From contig MNWN01000013.1 in assembly GCA_001872545.1 (NCBI GenBank), positions 1-37,828 on the forward strand: a stretch of 37,828 bases of DNA, written 5' to 3'. Each line of letters begins with the position of its first letter. Within the stretch, counting starts at the first letter, position 1. Below the pieces are notes generated by a model. That model searched no databases. It was not told the origin of the DNA and saw only the letters and a program-made list of their open reading frames with translations. The position numbers were made by a program, and so were the translations under genes. Positions 9,101 through 17,140 of this stretch are shown in pieces. The DNA is from Parcubacteria group bacterium CG1_02_58_44. Lineage in GTDB: Bacteria; Patescibacteriota; Patescibacteriia; SG8-24.

Positions 9101-9421
9101 ATGAGAATAAGGAAAGGGGACAACGTAAAGGTCACGGCGGGGAAGGATCGGGGCAAGACCGGCAAGGTCATGCAGGCGTTTCCGGCTCTGGGCAAGGTGG
9201 TCGTCGAGGGTGCCAACACGCTGACCAAGCACATGAAGGTCCACAAGCAGGGCGAAAAGGGCCAGAAGATCTCCTACAACGCCCCGTTCAATGCCACCAA
9301 CGTGCAGCTGATCTGTCCGAAATGCGCCCAGCCGACTCGAATCGGCATGCAGACGTTGGAGAACGAAGGGAAGACCAAGAAGGTTCGGACCTGCAGGAAA
9401 TGCAAGGAAGCAATCGAGTGA
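9101..9421 (+). CDS. rplX: 50S ribosomal protein L24, zinc-ribbon form
   Basis: 106 aa. The KOW motif at the start (MRIRKGDNVKVTAGKDRGKTGKVMQAFPALGKVVVEGAN) is typical of L24, an early-assembly protein of the large subunit. The C-terminal half carries two CxxC pairs (ICPKC near residue 70 and TCRKC near residue 98), which would bind zinc; many bacterial L24s have this form and others have lost it. It ends 4 nt before rplE. Confidence 0.96.
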   Translation: MRIRKGDNVKVTAGKDRGKTGKVMQAFPALGKVVVEGANTLTKHMKVHKQGEKGQKISYNAPFNATNVQLICPKCAQPTRIGMQTLENEGKTKKVRTCRKCKEAIE

Positions 9422-9425
9422 ACAT

Positions 9426-9980
9426 ATGCAGAAAACACGAATGCAGGAAAAATACGAAAAGGAGATCGTTCCGGCGCTGAAGAAGGAGCTGGGCGAGACC
9501 AACGTCAACGCGGTGCCCAAGTTCGTGAAGGCGACCATTAATGTCGGCCTCAAGCACGGAATCAAGGACCCGAAGTTTGTCGATGCCGTGGAGCGTACGC
9601 TGACCAAGATCAGCGGCCAGAAGCCGGTCAAGACGCTGGCACGCAAGTCGATCGCCGGCTTCAAGATCCGCGAGGGCAATACGGTCGGAATGGCCGTCAC
9701 CCTTCGTGGCAGGCGGATGTACGACTTCATCGACAAGCTGATCAACCTGACCATGCCCCGAATGCGTGACTTCCGTGGCCTGCCGACCAAGTCGGTCGAC
9801 GCGCACGGCAGCATGTCCATCGGTTTTCGCGAATTCGTCGCCTTTCCGGAGATCAATCCGGAGGACGCCGACATGACGCATGGCCTTGAGATCACCATCG
9901 TTACCGACGCTGGAACCCGAGAGAGGGGATTGGCCTTACTAAAGACGGCCGGTTTCCCGTTCCGGTCAACTCAAAAATAG
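9426..9980 (+). CDS. rplE: 50S ribosomal protein L5
   Basis: 184 aa, family about 180. L5 binds 5S rRNA in the central protuberance together with L18. Seen: YEKEIVPALKKELG, PKFVKATINVGLKHGIKDPKFVDAVERTLTKISGQKPVKTLARKSIAGFKIREGNTVGMAVTLRG, then MPRMRDFRGLP and SIGFREFVAFPEI. The start at 9426 (catATGcag) gives a slightly long N-terminus (MQKTRMQEKYEKE); ATG at 9441 is an alternative. Confidence 0.97.
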   Translation: MQKTRMQEKYEKEIVPALKKELGETNVNAVPKFVKATINVGLKHGIKDPKFVDAVERTLTKISGQKPVKTLARKSIAGFKIREGNTVGMAVTLRGRRMYDFIDKLINLTMPRMRDFRGLPTKSVDAHGSMSIGFREFVAFPEINPEDADMTHGLEITIVTDAGTRERGLALLKTAGFPFRSTQK

Positions 9981-9989
9981 CAGCGAGCT

Positions 9990-10175
9990 ATGGCTACAAC
10001 AGCGCAAATCGTAAAGTCAAACAAGGAGCCCAAGTTCTCGACTCGGCTGGTCAGACGCTGCTGGAAATGCGGCCGTAAGCACGGCTACATGAGGGACTTC
10101 AAGCTCTGTCGAATCTGCTTTCGCGAGATGGCCAGGAAAGGGGAGATTCCGGGCATCAGGAAGGCATCTTGGTAA
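9990..10175 (+). CDS. rpsN: 30S ribosomal protein S14, zinc type (type Z)
   Basis: 61 aa, exactly the length of the short zinc-binding S14. The knuckle CWKCGRKHGYMRDFKLCRIC holds the four zinc cysteines, and the end IPGIRKASW is the family's C-terminus. It sits in the head of the 30S subunit. It begins 9 nt after rplE. Confidence 0.98.
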   Translation: MATTAQIVKSNKEPKFSTRLVRRCWKCGRKHGYMRDFKLCRICFREMARKGEIPGIRKASW

Positions 10176-10192
10176 GAAATGGAGGCAAGATT

Positions 10193-10582
10193 ATGATCAC
10201 AGACCCAATCTCAGACATGCTTACGAGGATACGTAACGCCTACATGGTCAAGAAGGCCAAGGTATGCATTCCGTACTCGAACATGAAATACGCTATCGCC
10301 AAGATCCTCGCGACGGAAGGATACGTTTCGGGCATCGAAAAGTTGGACGTCGGATTCGGTGAGATATGCCTTTCCCTCAGGTACGACCGGGACGGTTCGG
10401 CCATCACCAACATCCGGCGGATCTCTCGACCGGGTCGGAGGTCCTATTCCGGGTATAGGTTCCTGCCGCGGGTCAGGTCGGACCACGGCATCGCCATCGT
10501 ATCTACCTCACAGGGCATCATGACCAACCGGGAAGCCAGGAAGCGGAAGCTCGGCGGTGAGGTGCTGTGCGAGATCTTCTAA
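10193..10582 (+). CDS. rpsH: 30S ribosomal protein S8
   Basis: 129 aa from the ATG at 10193; the ORF-track start at 10169 overlaps rpsN. This is one of the few genes with a clear Shine-Dalgarno (ggagg, 9 nt before the ATG). Motifs: MITDPISDMLTRIRNAYMVKKAKVCIPYSNMK at the N-terminus and GIAIVSTSQGIMTNREARKRKLGGEVLCEIF at the C-terminus. S8 binds helix 21 of 16S rRNA and in E. coli represses the spc operon through the L5 region. Confidence 0.97.
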   Translation: MITDPISDMLTRIRNAYMVKKAKVCIPYSNMKYAIAKILATEGYVSGIEKLDVGFGEICLSLRYDRDGSAITNIRRISRPGRRSYSGYRFLPRVRSDHGIAIVSTSQGIMTNREARKRKLGGEVLCEIF

Positions 10583-10610
10583 GGAACCGAGCAGCAGTGA
10601 CGAAAAGCTT

Positions 10611-11150
10611 ATGTCCAGAATCGGCAAAAAACCAATCTCGGTTCCCTCCGGCGTAGAGGTCAAGCTCGAAGGCCGGAAGGTGACCGTCAAGGGCCCGAAG
10701 GGTACGCTTGACTTCGATATCCATCCTCATGTGGAGGTGTCTTTGGTCGACAGCATGGTCATCGTGAAGGTACAGGATGAGACTAACGTCAGCGACCGGG
10801 CGCTATGGGGCCTGTTTGTCCGTCTCATCAGCAACATGATCACCGGCGTGACCCAAGGCTTCGAGAGAAAGCTGGAGGTCAATGGCGTCGGCTACAAGGT
10901 CGCGCTTCAGGGCAAGACGTTGAAGCTGGAAGTCGGCTTCTCCCACGAGGTGAATTTTCCCGTTCCGGACGGCATTGACATGTCGGTGGAGAAGAACGTC
11001 ATTACCGTCACCGGTATCGACAAGCAGTTCGTCGGCGAGACCGCGGCGCAGATACGCCGTGTCAGGAAGCCGGAGCCGTACAAGGGCAAGGGCATCAAGT
11101 ATCTCGAGGAGACGATCCAGCGCAAGGCCGGCAAGACCTCGAAATCCTAG
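10611..11150 (+). CDS. rplF: 50S ribosomal protein L6
   Basis: 179 aa from the ATG at 10611 (gcttATGtcc); the ORF-track start at 10557 overlaps rpsH. MSRIGKKPISVPSGVEVKLEGRKVTVKGPKGTL is the normal N-terminus. The second domain ends with VRKPEPYKGKGIKYLEETIQRKAGK, the L6 signature. L6 lies at the base of the L7/L12 stalk near the sarcin-ricin loop. It is separated from rpsH by 28 nt and from rplR by 18 nt. Confidence 0.97.
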   Translation: MSRIGKKPISVPSGVEVKLEGRKVTVKGPKGTLDFDIHPHVEVSLVDSMVIVKVQDETNVSDRALWGLFVRLISNMITGVTQGFERKLEVNGVGYKVALQGKTLKLEVGFSHEVNFPVPDGIDMSVEKNVITVTGIDKQFVGETAAQIRRVRKPEPYKGKGIKYLEETIQRKAGKTSKS

Positions 11151-11168
11151 CTAAGGAGCTGAAGACAT

Positions 11169-11552
11169 ATGGCAGACATTAAAGCAGCGAAGAAGAGACA
11201 GGCCCGCATCAGCCGTCACCGTCGTGTCCGGGCCAGAGTTTCTGGTACGTCCGAGCGGCCTCGATTGGCGGTCTTCAGGAGCCTCAAGCACATTTATGCC
11301 CAGCTGATCGATGACGTGTCTGGTCGCACCTTGGTTTCTGCGGACGAGCAGGGGGTCGACGTCAAGGCCGTCAAGGACGATGAGGGCCGTAAAGGTAAGA
11401 CGGCCGTGGCCTACGCGATTGGCAAGCTGCTGGCGGAAAGGGCGACGAAGGCCGGAATCAAGTCGGTCGTGTTTGATCGTGGTGGATTTTCCTTCGCCGG
11501 CAGGGTCGCAGCTCTGGCGCAGGGCGCTCGGGATAACGGCCTCTCGTTTTAA
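11169..11552 (+). CDS. rplR: 50S ribosomal protein L18
   Basis: 127 aa, family 115-120. Binds 5S rRNA with L5. Visible: [43 protein letters not shown] and the C-terminal [28 protein letters not shown] with the family's typical DRGG. An aaggag sequence lies 13 nt upstream of the ATG, rather far for an efficient Shine-Dalgarno. Confidence 0.97.
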   Translation: MADIKAAKKRQARISRHRRVRARVSGTSERPRLAVFRSLKHIYAQLIDDVSGRTLVSADEQGVDVKAVKDDEGRKGKTAVAYAIGKLLAERATKAGIKSVVFDRGGFSFAGRVAALAQGARDNGLSF

Positions 11553-11563
11553 CGTTGGACATT

Positions 11564-12202
11564 ATGGATAATAGTAAGCAGAACAGCGCACCGAACGGCG
11601 GTCAACAGAAGCCGGGCAGCCTTGCTGGACGTGGAGGCAGACCTGGTGGAGGCCGTTCGCCGCGCGGCCGCCGGCCGGAGGAGAAGGGCGAGTTTGATTC
11701 CCGTATCTTGGAACTGGCCCGCGTGACCCGCGTCACCAAGGGCGGTAAGCGCATGCGCTTTCGGGCCTGCGTCGTACTGGGCGACCGCAAGGGGCGTGTC
11801 GGATATGGCGTGGCGAAGGGTTTGGACGTGCAGCAGGCCGTCGGTAAGGCGACCAACAAGGCCAAGAAGGTGATGATAACCGTACCGTTCGTCAACAGGA
11901 CGGTACCGTACGAGATTCATCGTAAGTTCGCGGCCGCCAAGGTGATAATCAAGCCGGCTCCGGAAGGTACTGGCGTCAAGGCCGGCGGTGCGGTCCGTGT
12001 AGTGCTGGAGCTGGCCGGAGTGCCGAACGTAGTGGCCAAGATCCTCGGTTCGAACAATAAGATCAACAACGCCAAGGCGACCATGGCCGCCTTAAGCAGC
12101 TTTAAGACCGTTAAGGAGCGCCCGAACTCGGTGAAGAGGTCCAAATCGGAGGAAGAGGAAGTTCCGACCGTCGAGAGTCAGACTGAGGAGGCCAAGCAAT
12201 AG
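11564..12202 (+). CDS. rpsE: 30S ribosomal protein S5 with extended ends
   Basis: 212 aa from the ATG at 11564 (attATGgat); the ORF track starts three codons earlier at a TTG. The family core is about 165 aa. Residues 1-45 form a Gly/Arg/Pro/Gln-rich low-complexity extension with RGGRPGGGRSPRGRR, and about 20 acidic/polar residues are added at the C-terminus. The core has the dsRBD-like VTRVTKGGKRMRFRACVVLGDRKGRVGYGVAKG and GAVRVVLELAGVPNVVAKILGSNNKINNAKAT. S5 guards decoding accuracy at the mRNA entrance. The usual next gene, rpmD for L30, is missing. Confidence 0.96.
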   Translation: MDNSKQNSAPNGGQQKPGSLAGRGGRPGGGRSPRGRRPEEKGEFDSRILELARVTRVTKGGKRMRFRACVVLGDRKGRVGYGVAKGLDVQQAVGKATNKAKKVMITVPFVNRTVPYEIHRKFAAAKVIIKPAPEGTGVKAGGAVRVVLELAGVPNVVAKILGSNNKINNAKATMAALSSFKTVKERPNSVKRSKSEEEEVPTVESQTEEAKQ

Positions 12203-12222
12203 GCTGAGTAAATAAAGAATAT

Positions 12223-12663
12223 ATGGCACTCGAGATGCACAATCTGAAGCCCGCCGTCGGTTCGCGGACCAAGTCCAAGCGGGTCGGTCGCGGCAACGCC
12301 TCCGGCAAGGGTACGACCGCCGGACGCGGCACCAAGGGTCAGGCCGCCCGCACTGGCGGACGCAACCGCCGCAAGCTGCGCGGTTTCCGTCAGATCATGC
12401 TGGCTACCCCGAAGCTGCGCGGCTTCAAGAGCCTGAAGGCGAAGCCCGCCTGCGTCAAGTTAGGTGACCTGGCCAAGGCCTTTGCGACCGGGGAGCTCGT
12501 GACTCCTGCTTCCGTGGCAAAGAAGGGACTGGTCTCCAGCTACCGAAACGGCGTGAAGATAGTCGGCGGCGGCGATATCAGGAAGAAAGTCCATATTTCG
12601 GGCTGTCTGCTTACTGCCAGTGTCCGGAAGGCTATCGAGGAGGCCGGCGGAAAGATCGAGTAG
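12223..12663 (+). CDS. rplO: 50S ribosomal protein L15
   Basis: 146 aa, normal length. Late-assembly protein of the large subunit. The Gly/Arg-rich N-terminal arm (KRVGRGNASGKGTTAGRGTKGQAARTGG) threads rRNA; the C-terminal domain ends VHISGCLLTASVRKAIEEAGGKIE. It follows rpsE by 20 nt, with no room for an L30 gene. secY starts 125 nt later. Confidence 0.97.
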   Translation: MALEMHNLKPAVGSRTKSKRVGRGNASGKGTTAGRGTKGQAARTGGRNRRKLRGFRQIMLATPKLRGFKSLKAKPACVKLGDLAKAFATGELVTPASVAKKGLVSSYRNGVKIVGGGDIRKKVHISGCLLTASVRKAIEEAGGKIE

Positions 12664-12788
12664 ACTCAAGTCTTCCTATTCGCCACTTGCGGATACGACC
12701 GCATGCTATCATGCTGGCTGTCACCGACATTCGGCCTGCAGCGCGGGCTTGAGTCGGGAACAGCGGTAAGTCAATTTGTAACCACCGT

Positions 12789-14066
12789 ATGCTGAAGATT
12801 TTGCGGCAGATATGGAAGACGACAGACCTGCGCTATAGCGTCCTGTTCGTCCTCTTGATGCTGGTCATATTTAGGATCGCGGCCCATATTCCGATACCCG
12901 GAGTTGATACGGTCGCACTGAAGGACTTTTTTGACCAGAATCAGGTTCTCGGCATGTTCAACGTCTTTTCCGGCGGCACCATGGAGTCGTTCTCTGTTGT
13001 CGCCTTGGGAGTCGGACCCTACATCACCGCCTCGATCATCTTTCAGCTGCTGGCGATGATCGTTCCGCGCCTCGAGGAGATGCAGAAGGAAGGACAGGCC
13101 GGGCAGGAGAGGATCAACCAGTATACTCGTCTGTTGACCGTTCCGTTGGCGCTGCTGCAGGGCTATGCCATGATTTCGCTCCTGCGACAGACTGGCAACG
13201 GTATCATCGCCCCGAACGTGACCCTGTTCCAGATGGTTATGATGGCCGTTACCATGACTACCGGTACAGTATTCATGATGTGGATCGGCGAGCTCATTTC
13301 GGAACGTAAGATCGGAAACGGCATCTCCATAATGATTTTTGCCGGCATCATCTCCGGCATGCCCACCACCCTTCAGCAGGCACTAGTCACCTACGACTCG
13401 TCTCAGATAGTGGTTTGGGTGGCCTACGTCGCCATTGCCCTAGCGACCATTGCCGGCGTGGTCCTGATTTCCGAGGGACAGAGGAATATTCCGGTCGTCT
13501 ACGCCAAGAGGATGCGCGGCAACCGGTCCTACGGCGGTGCAGAGACCTTCCTGCCGCTTCGGGTGAATATGGCCGGAGTCATCCCGATCATCTTCGCCAT
13601 TTCGATCATCCTGCTGCCCCCGATGATCGGTCAGTTTTTCGTGCATGCCAAGACCCAATGGTTGGCGTCGGCTGCCCAGAAGACCATTGAGCTGTTTCAG
13701 AACCAGCTGATCTACGGCATTCTCTATTTTGTCTTCGTCTTCGGCTTCACCTATTTTTACACGGCGGTTATTTTTCATCCCGATCAGGTGGCGGAGAATC
13801 TGCAGAAGCAGGGCGGTTATGTCCCAGGGATCCGTCCGGGACGTCCGACGGCCGAATTCATTCAGCGCACCATCAATCGGATTATGCCGGCCGGCGCGTT
13901 CTTTCTGGCGGCTATCGCCATCCTTCCGCTCGTCATGCAGCAGTCGCTCGGCACTCGGGCCATGGTAATCGGCGGTACCAGCCTGCTGATCGTCGTGTCC
14001 GTGGTGATCGAGATCGTCAACCAGGTCAACTCTCAGCTGACCATGCGGGAATACGAGTCGCTGTAG
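12789..14066 (+). CDS. secY: Protein translocase subunit SecY
   Basis: 425 aa, family 420-440, ten membrane segments. It forms the protein-conducting channel in the cytoplasmic membrane. Seen: FRIAAHIPIPGVDTVAL in the plug/TM2 region, GVGPYITASIIFQLLAMIVPRLEEMQKEGQAGQERINQYTR (a SecY hallmark), QRNIPVVYAKRMRGN in loop C4 and PGIRPGRPTAEFIQRTINR in C5, the SecA/ribosome-binding loops. Start cgtATGctg, no Shine-Dalgarno. It is the last gene before a terminator at 14107. SecE and SecG are not in the window. Confidence 0.98.
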   Translation: MLKILRQIWKTTDLRYSVLFVLLMLVIFRIAAHIPIPGVDTVALKDFFDQNQVLGMFNVFSGGTMESFSVVALGVGPYITASIIFQLLAMIVPRLEEMQKEGQAGQERINQYTRLLTVPLALLQGYAMISLLRQTGNGIIAPNVTLFQMVMMAVTMTTGTVFMMWIGELISERKIGNGISIMIFAGIISGMPTTLQQALVTYDSSQIVVWVAYVAIALATIAGVVLISEGQRNIPVVYAKRMRGNRSYGGAETFLPLRVNMAGVIPIIFAISIILLPPMIGQFFVHAKTQWLASAAQKTIELFQNQLIYGILYFVFVFGFTYFYTAVIFHPDQVAENLQKQGGYVPGIRPGRPTAEFIQRTINRIMPAGAFFLAAIAILPLVMQQSLGTRAMVIGGTSLLIVVSVVIEIVNQVNSQLTMREYESL

Positions 14067-14106
14067 TTCAGCAACAGCATCTTTATAGCCGTCCGAAGAA
14101 CGCGAG

Positions 14107-14132
14107 GTGCCGTCTGACCAGGCGGCACTTTT
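14107..14132 (+). terminator. Intrinsic terminator after secY
   Basis: A 9-bp stem (gtgccgtct / aggcggcac, one G-T pair) with a gacc loop is followed by TTTT. It lies 41 bp after the secY stop codon and marks the end of the S10-spc transcription unit. Confidence 0.85.
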
Positions 14133-14219
14133 GTCTCTCGTTGTCTTTCGTTCGTGCCCTTGATAGGGTTTTCGTGTTCGGCTGACGTTTGTCGGCGAAC
14201 GACTTGAATTGCTTTCGGC

Positions 14220-15092
14220 ATGCCTGAGGATAGTTCGATCGAGAAAAATTTCGTCGTTCCGGTTGACAATCCGACTGGAGATACGGTTTTTTGGCAGTCC
14301 TTGGCCTGCCTGCTGGTCATGATGCTAATGGCCAGCGTCGAGGCTGCAGCCTCTAAGTCCGGAGGACCGCTCGTCGGGACGCTAGTGTCGTTTGAGCCTT
14401 CAAACTGGAAGGTTCTGACGACATTGGCCGGAGTCCTAGTTCTGGTTTTTCTGACTCTGAGATCAGTCCGGGACACCAGACTGCTGGACACGGTCATGTC
14501 CCTGGCGACCATCTTCGGTCTGACCTTCGGGGTCGATGCGCTCCTTGGCCCGACTGCGGGTACGATCGCTTTCTGTCTGGTCGTGGTCGTCTACTACTCC
14601 GATCCTTGGGTGGTGATTTATGATTTGCTGCTCTGTCTAGGGCTGGCCGGCATCAGCTCTTCTGTCGGACCGGTTTTTCAGCCCGGAGCGCTACTGCTGG
14701 TCCTGGTCCTATTCGCGATCTATGATGTGACGGCGGTACACCTCTCCGAAAGGTCGGTCCTGTTCGGACATCGGCTGCCGCGACGCCGGGCATTCTTCTC
14801 TTTCGTCCTTCCTTTCAGCTGGAGTGGCCTGCGGACCGGGATAGGGAAGGTCTCCGGTAATGTCGGCGGTTTTGGCTTTCGGGGAATCGGCGACCTGCTG
14901 CTGCCGACAATGTTCGTCATTTCGGTTCTGTGGCATCATGGTCTGGCCGCGGCCGGATCGGTGATGCTGGGAGCCGTACTTTTCTCGGTACTTAGCCACA
15001 TGTCCTTTCCGCGGTCACTTTCGTCGCAGGTGTTGCCCCCTCTTGCCTTGGGTTCGGTCATCGGATACCTAACTTTTTTCCTCGTCGTCTAG
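14220..15092 (+). CDS. Presenilin/signal-peptide-peptidase-like intramembrane aspartyl protease
   Basis: 290 aa, predicted multi-pass membrane protein with about eight or nine hydrophobic segments. Three features in the right order identify the A22/DUF1119 presenilin fold: YD at residues 168-169 inside a membrane segment (LFAIYDVTAV), GxGD at 222-225 at the start of a later one (FRGIGDLLLP), and a PAL-like motif near the C-terminus (LPPLALGSVIGYL, 272-284). In the family the two aspartates are catalytic and cut substrates within the membrane. Archaea carry such homologues; they are uncommon in bacteria. It sits between secY and adk, where many bacteria have adk directly after secY, and adk starts 7 nt after it. 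Its start (ggcATG) lacks both a T before ATG and a Shine-Dalgarno. The family call rests on motif recognition; substrates are unknown. Confidence 0.75.
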   Translation: MPEDSSIEKNFVVPVDNPTGDTVFWQSLACLLVMMLMASVEAAASKSGGPLVGTLVSFEPSNWKVLTTLAGVLVLVFLTLRSVRDTRLLDTVMSLATIFGLTFGVDALLGPTAGTIAFCLVVVVYYSDPWVVIYDLLLCLGLAGISSSVGPVFQPGALLLVLVLFAIYDVTAVHLSERSVLFGHRLPRRRAFFSFVLPFSWSGLRTGIGKVSGNVGGFGFRGIGDLLLPTMFVISVLWHHGLAAAGSVMLGAVLFSVLSHMSFPRSLSSQVLPPLALGSVIGYLTFFLVV

Positions 15093-15099
15093 GTGCCTT

Positions 15100-15756
15100 A
15101 TGAGAAACATAGTGATGCTCGGAGTTCAGGGATCCGGAAAGGGAACACAGGCCGAAATGCTGGCCGAGAAATTTTCCGTATCGACCGTCTCCACAGGTCG
15201 GCTCTTTCGTTCAAGGATAGAAGAAGGTACGGAACTCGGTCGCGAGATTGCTCCTTACGTTGAACGCGGAGATCTGGTGCCCAAGGACATAGTCTGTCGG
15301 GTCGTCGCAGACTGGATGGACGCGCCGTCCGCTCGCAAGGGATTCATTCTGGACGGGTTTCCGCGCAATGTGGCTCAGGCCGAGGCTTTGACCGAAATGC
15401 TGGCCGAAAACGGACGGACGTTGAGCGATGTGGTCTACATCCGTCTTTCGGACGAGGAGGCCATGCGACGGCTTTCGGGGCGGCGAGTCTGCGCCAACCG
15501 CGATTGCGAGACCAAGTTTCATGTAGACCTGCATCCGTCAAAACGTGATCCGAACAGGTGCGACCGGTGCGGCTCGGAACTGGTTCATAGGTCAGACGAC
15601 AGGTCCGAGGCGATCAGTCGGCGGCTGGCCATCTATGGCAGCGAGACTAAACCGCTTGTCGAGTACTACCGCGAGCGTGGCCTGCTGCGCGAGGTCGACG
15701 GGGAGCAGTCGATCGCGGAGGTGTTCAAGTCCATAATGGAGAAATTTCGGGAATAG
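15100..15756 (+). CDS. adk: Adenylate kinase, zinc-LID form
   Basis: 218 aa, long-form adenylate kinase. It interconverts AMP + ATP and 2 ADP in the cytoplasm. The P-loop is GVQGSGKGTQ (residues 8-17; Gln where most have Pro). FILDGFPRNVAQAEAL is the AMP-binding signature. The LID carries four cysteines (RVCANRDCETKF and NRCDRCGSEL), the zinc-binding type. EAISRRLAIYGSETKPLVEYYRERG follows. Start ccttATG, 7 nt after the membrane protease and probably co-transcribed with it. map follows after a 128-bp gap with its own promoter. Confidence 0.96.
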   Translation: MRNIVMLGVQGSGKGTQAEMLAEKFSVSTVSTGRLFRSRIEEGTELGREIAPYVERGDLVPKDIVCRVVADWMDAPSARKGFILDGFPRNVAQAEALTEMLAENGRTLSDVVYIRLSDEEAMRRLSGRRVCANRDCETKFHVDLHPSKRDPNRCDRCGSELVHRSDDRSEAISRRLAIYGSETKPLVEYYRERGLLREVDGEQSIAEVFKSIMEKFRE

Positions 15757-15849
15757 CGTCCGTATGTCGGCCTGAGTTTCGTTGCGGTGACAGCTGTTCG
15801 GTTCATTGTTTTTAGACGTTTCCTCACATTTCGGTCGTAGCGAATTGGC

Positions 15850-15878
15850 TTGTTCTATGTCGTTTTCTTCCCTAAACT
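15850..15878 (+). promoter_or_regulatory. Promoter giving a leaderless map mRNA
   Basis: TTGTTC (15850-15855), a 17-nt spacer and TAAACT (15873-15878). The ATG of map is only 6 nt after the -10 box, so the expected first transcribed base is within about one base of the start codon. Confidence 0.55.
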
Positions 15879-15884
15879 GACCGT

Positions 15885-16670
15885 ATGATCACGCTCAAGG
15901 ATACGAAGGAAATTGAGATTTTGCGCGGGGGAGGGGCCGTGCTTTCACGGGTCCTCGAGCAGGTGGTGGGTGAAGTGCGTCCGGGAGCCGACACCGGTGA
16001 GCTAGACGAGCTGGCGGAAAGGCTGATGCGTCAGGCCGGAGGCAGTCCGTCCTTCAAGGGCTATCGGGGTGAAGGCGACGATCGTGCCTTCCCATCGACG
16101 ATGTGCACCTGCATAAATCATGAGGTGGTCCATGCGCCGGCCGTTCCGGGACGTCGGGTGCGCGCCGGAGACATTCTGAAGCTGGATATCGGCATGTGGT
16201 ATGGAGGACTGTGTACCGACATGGCCGTTACCGTTCCGGTCGGCGACGTCAGCGACAGTCTGCGGCAGCTGGCGGTCGCCACCCGCAAGTCCCTGCTGAT
16301 CGGACTGGAAAAGGCCGTGGCCGGCAACTGGATCAGCGACATAGGCAAGGCGGTAGACCGTCACGTGCGGCGCAGCGGTTTCAGTACGGTGAAGGACCTG
16401 GTCGGTCACGGCGTCGGGCACGAGGTTCACGAGGAACCCAGGATACCTAACTACTTCGATCCGTCCCTGCGTCCGGTCAGGATCCGTCCCGGCATGGTCC
16501 TGGCCATCGAACCGATGGTCAACGCCGGCAGTGACGATGTGCGTCTTATGCCGGACGAATGGACGATCGTGACTGCAGACGGCCTGCCGTCGGCCCACTT
16601 CGAGGTGACCCTAGCGGTCACCAAGGACGGCGTGGAGGTGCTCACTCCGCTGCCCGACGTCGGGCTTTGA
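15885..16670 (+). CDS. map: Methionine aminopeptidase, type I
   Basis: 261 aa. Removes the initiator Met from new proteins at the tunnel exit; two divalent metals. Metal ligands are in place: LKLDIGMWYGGLCTDMAVTV (two Asp), GHGVGHEVHEEP (His), LAIEPMV (Glu) and SAHFEVTLAVT (Glu). No N-terminal zinc-finger extension is present, so it is the simple type Ia form. Its promoter predicts a leaderless mRNA. ruvX follows by 14 nt, so map-ruvX-recO are probably one operon. Confidence 0.96.
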   Translation: MITLKDTKEIEILRGGGAVLSRVLEQVVGEVRPGADTGELDELAERLMRQAGGSPSFKGYRGEGDDRAFPSTMCTCINHEVVHAPAVPGRRVRAGDILKLDIGMWYGGLCTDMAVTVPVGDVSDSLRQLAVATRKSLLIGLEKAVAGNWISDIGKAVDRHVRRSGFSTVKDLVGHGVGHEVHEEPRIPNYFDPSLRPVRIRPGMVLAIEPMVNAGSDDVRLMPDEWTIVTADGLPSAHFEVTLAVTKDGVEVLTPLPDVGL

Positions 16671-16684
16671 CCGTGTAATTTTCT

Positions 16685-17140
16685 ATGCGCCTGTTGGGAG
16701 TCGACTTCGGATCGAAACGGACAGGACTGGCCATCGGCGACACGTCGCCGTTTTTTGTCGAACCGCTGAAGACCATCGCAACCGAGGACATGGCCTCGGT
16801 CGTCAGGGCAGTGACGGCGGAGATCGAGATTGAGGCGGTCGAGGGTGTGGTCGTCGGACTGCCCACCAGCCTGCGGGGCCATGAAGGAGGTGACACCCTG
16901 GAACAGGTAACGGATTTCGTCCGCCGTCTGTCGTTGACGGCCGGGGTTCCGGTCAGTACCGAGGACGAGCGTTTTACCTCGGTTCTCGCCGAGCGAATGC
17001 GACGCGAATACGGCGTCAGCAGCAGCCGGAAGTTCGACCTCGATGCCGTCGCCGCTGCCCTGATCCTGGAGACTTACATTGAGAGAATATCGTTGGCCGC
17101 TGGTCGGGCGCCGGACCGGCCTGAGGAAACCGAATCCTGA
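16685..17140 (+). CDS. ruvX: Putative Holliday junction resolvase RuvX/YqgF
   Basis: 151 aa, family about 140. RNase H-like fold: MRLLGVDFGSKRTGLAIGD holds the first catalytic Asp and the GxKRxG turn, GVVVGLPTSLRGHEGG is the second signature and TEDERFTSVLAERM with the later DLDAVAAALILETYI supplies the remaining acidic residues. In other bacteria it acts on Holliday junctions or 16S rRNA 5' processing. Its stop codon overlaps the start of recO by one base (TGATG), implying translational coupling. Confidence 0.92.
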   Translation: MRLLGVDFGSKRTGLAIGDTSPFFVEPLKTIATEDMASVVRAVTAEIEIEAVEGVVVGLPTSLRGHEGGDTLEQVTDFVRRLSLTAGVPVSTEDERFTSVLAERMRREYGVSSSRKFDLDAVAAALILETYIERISLAAGRAPDRPEETES

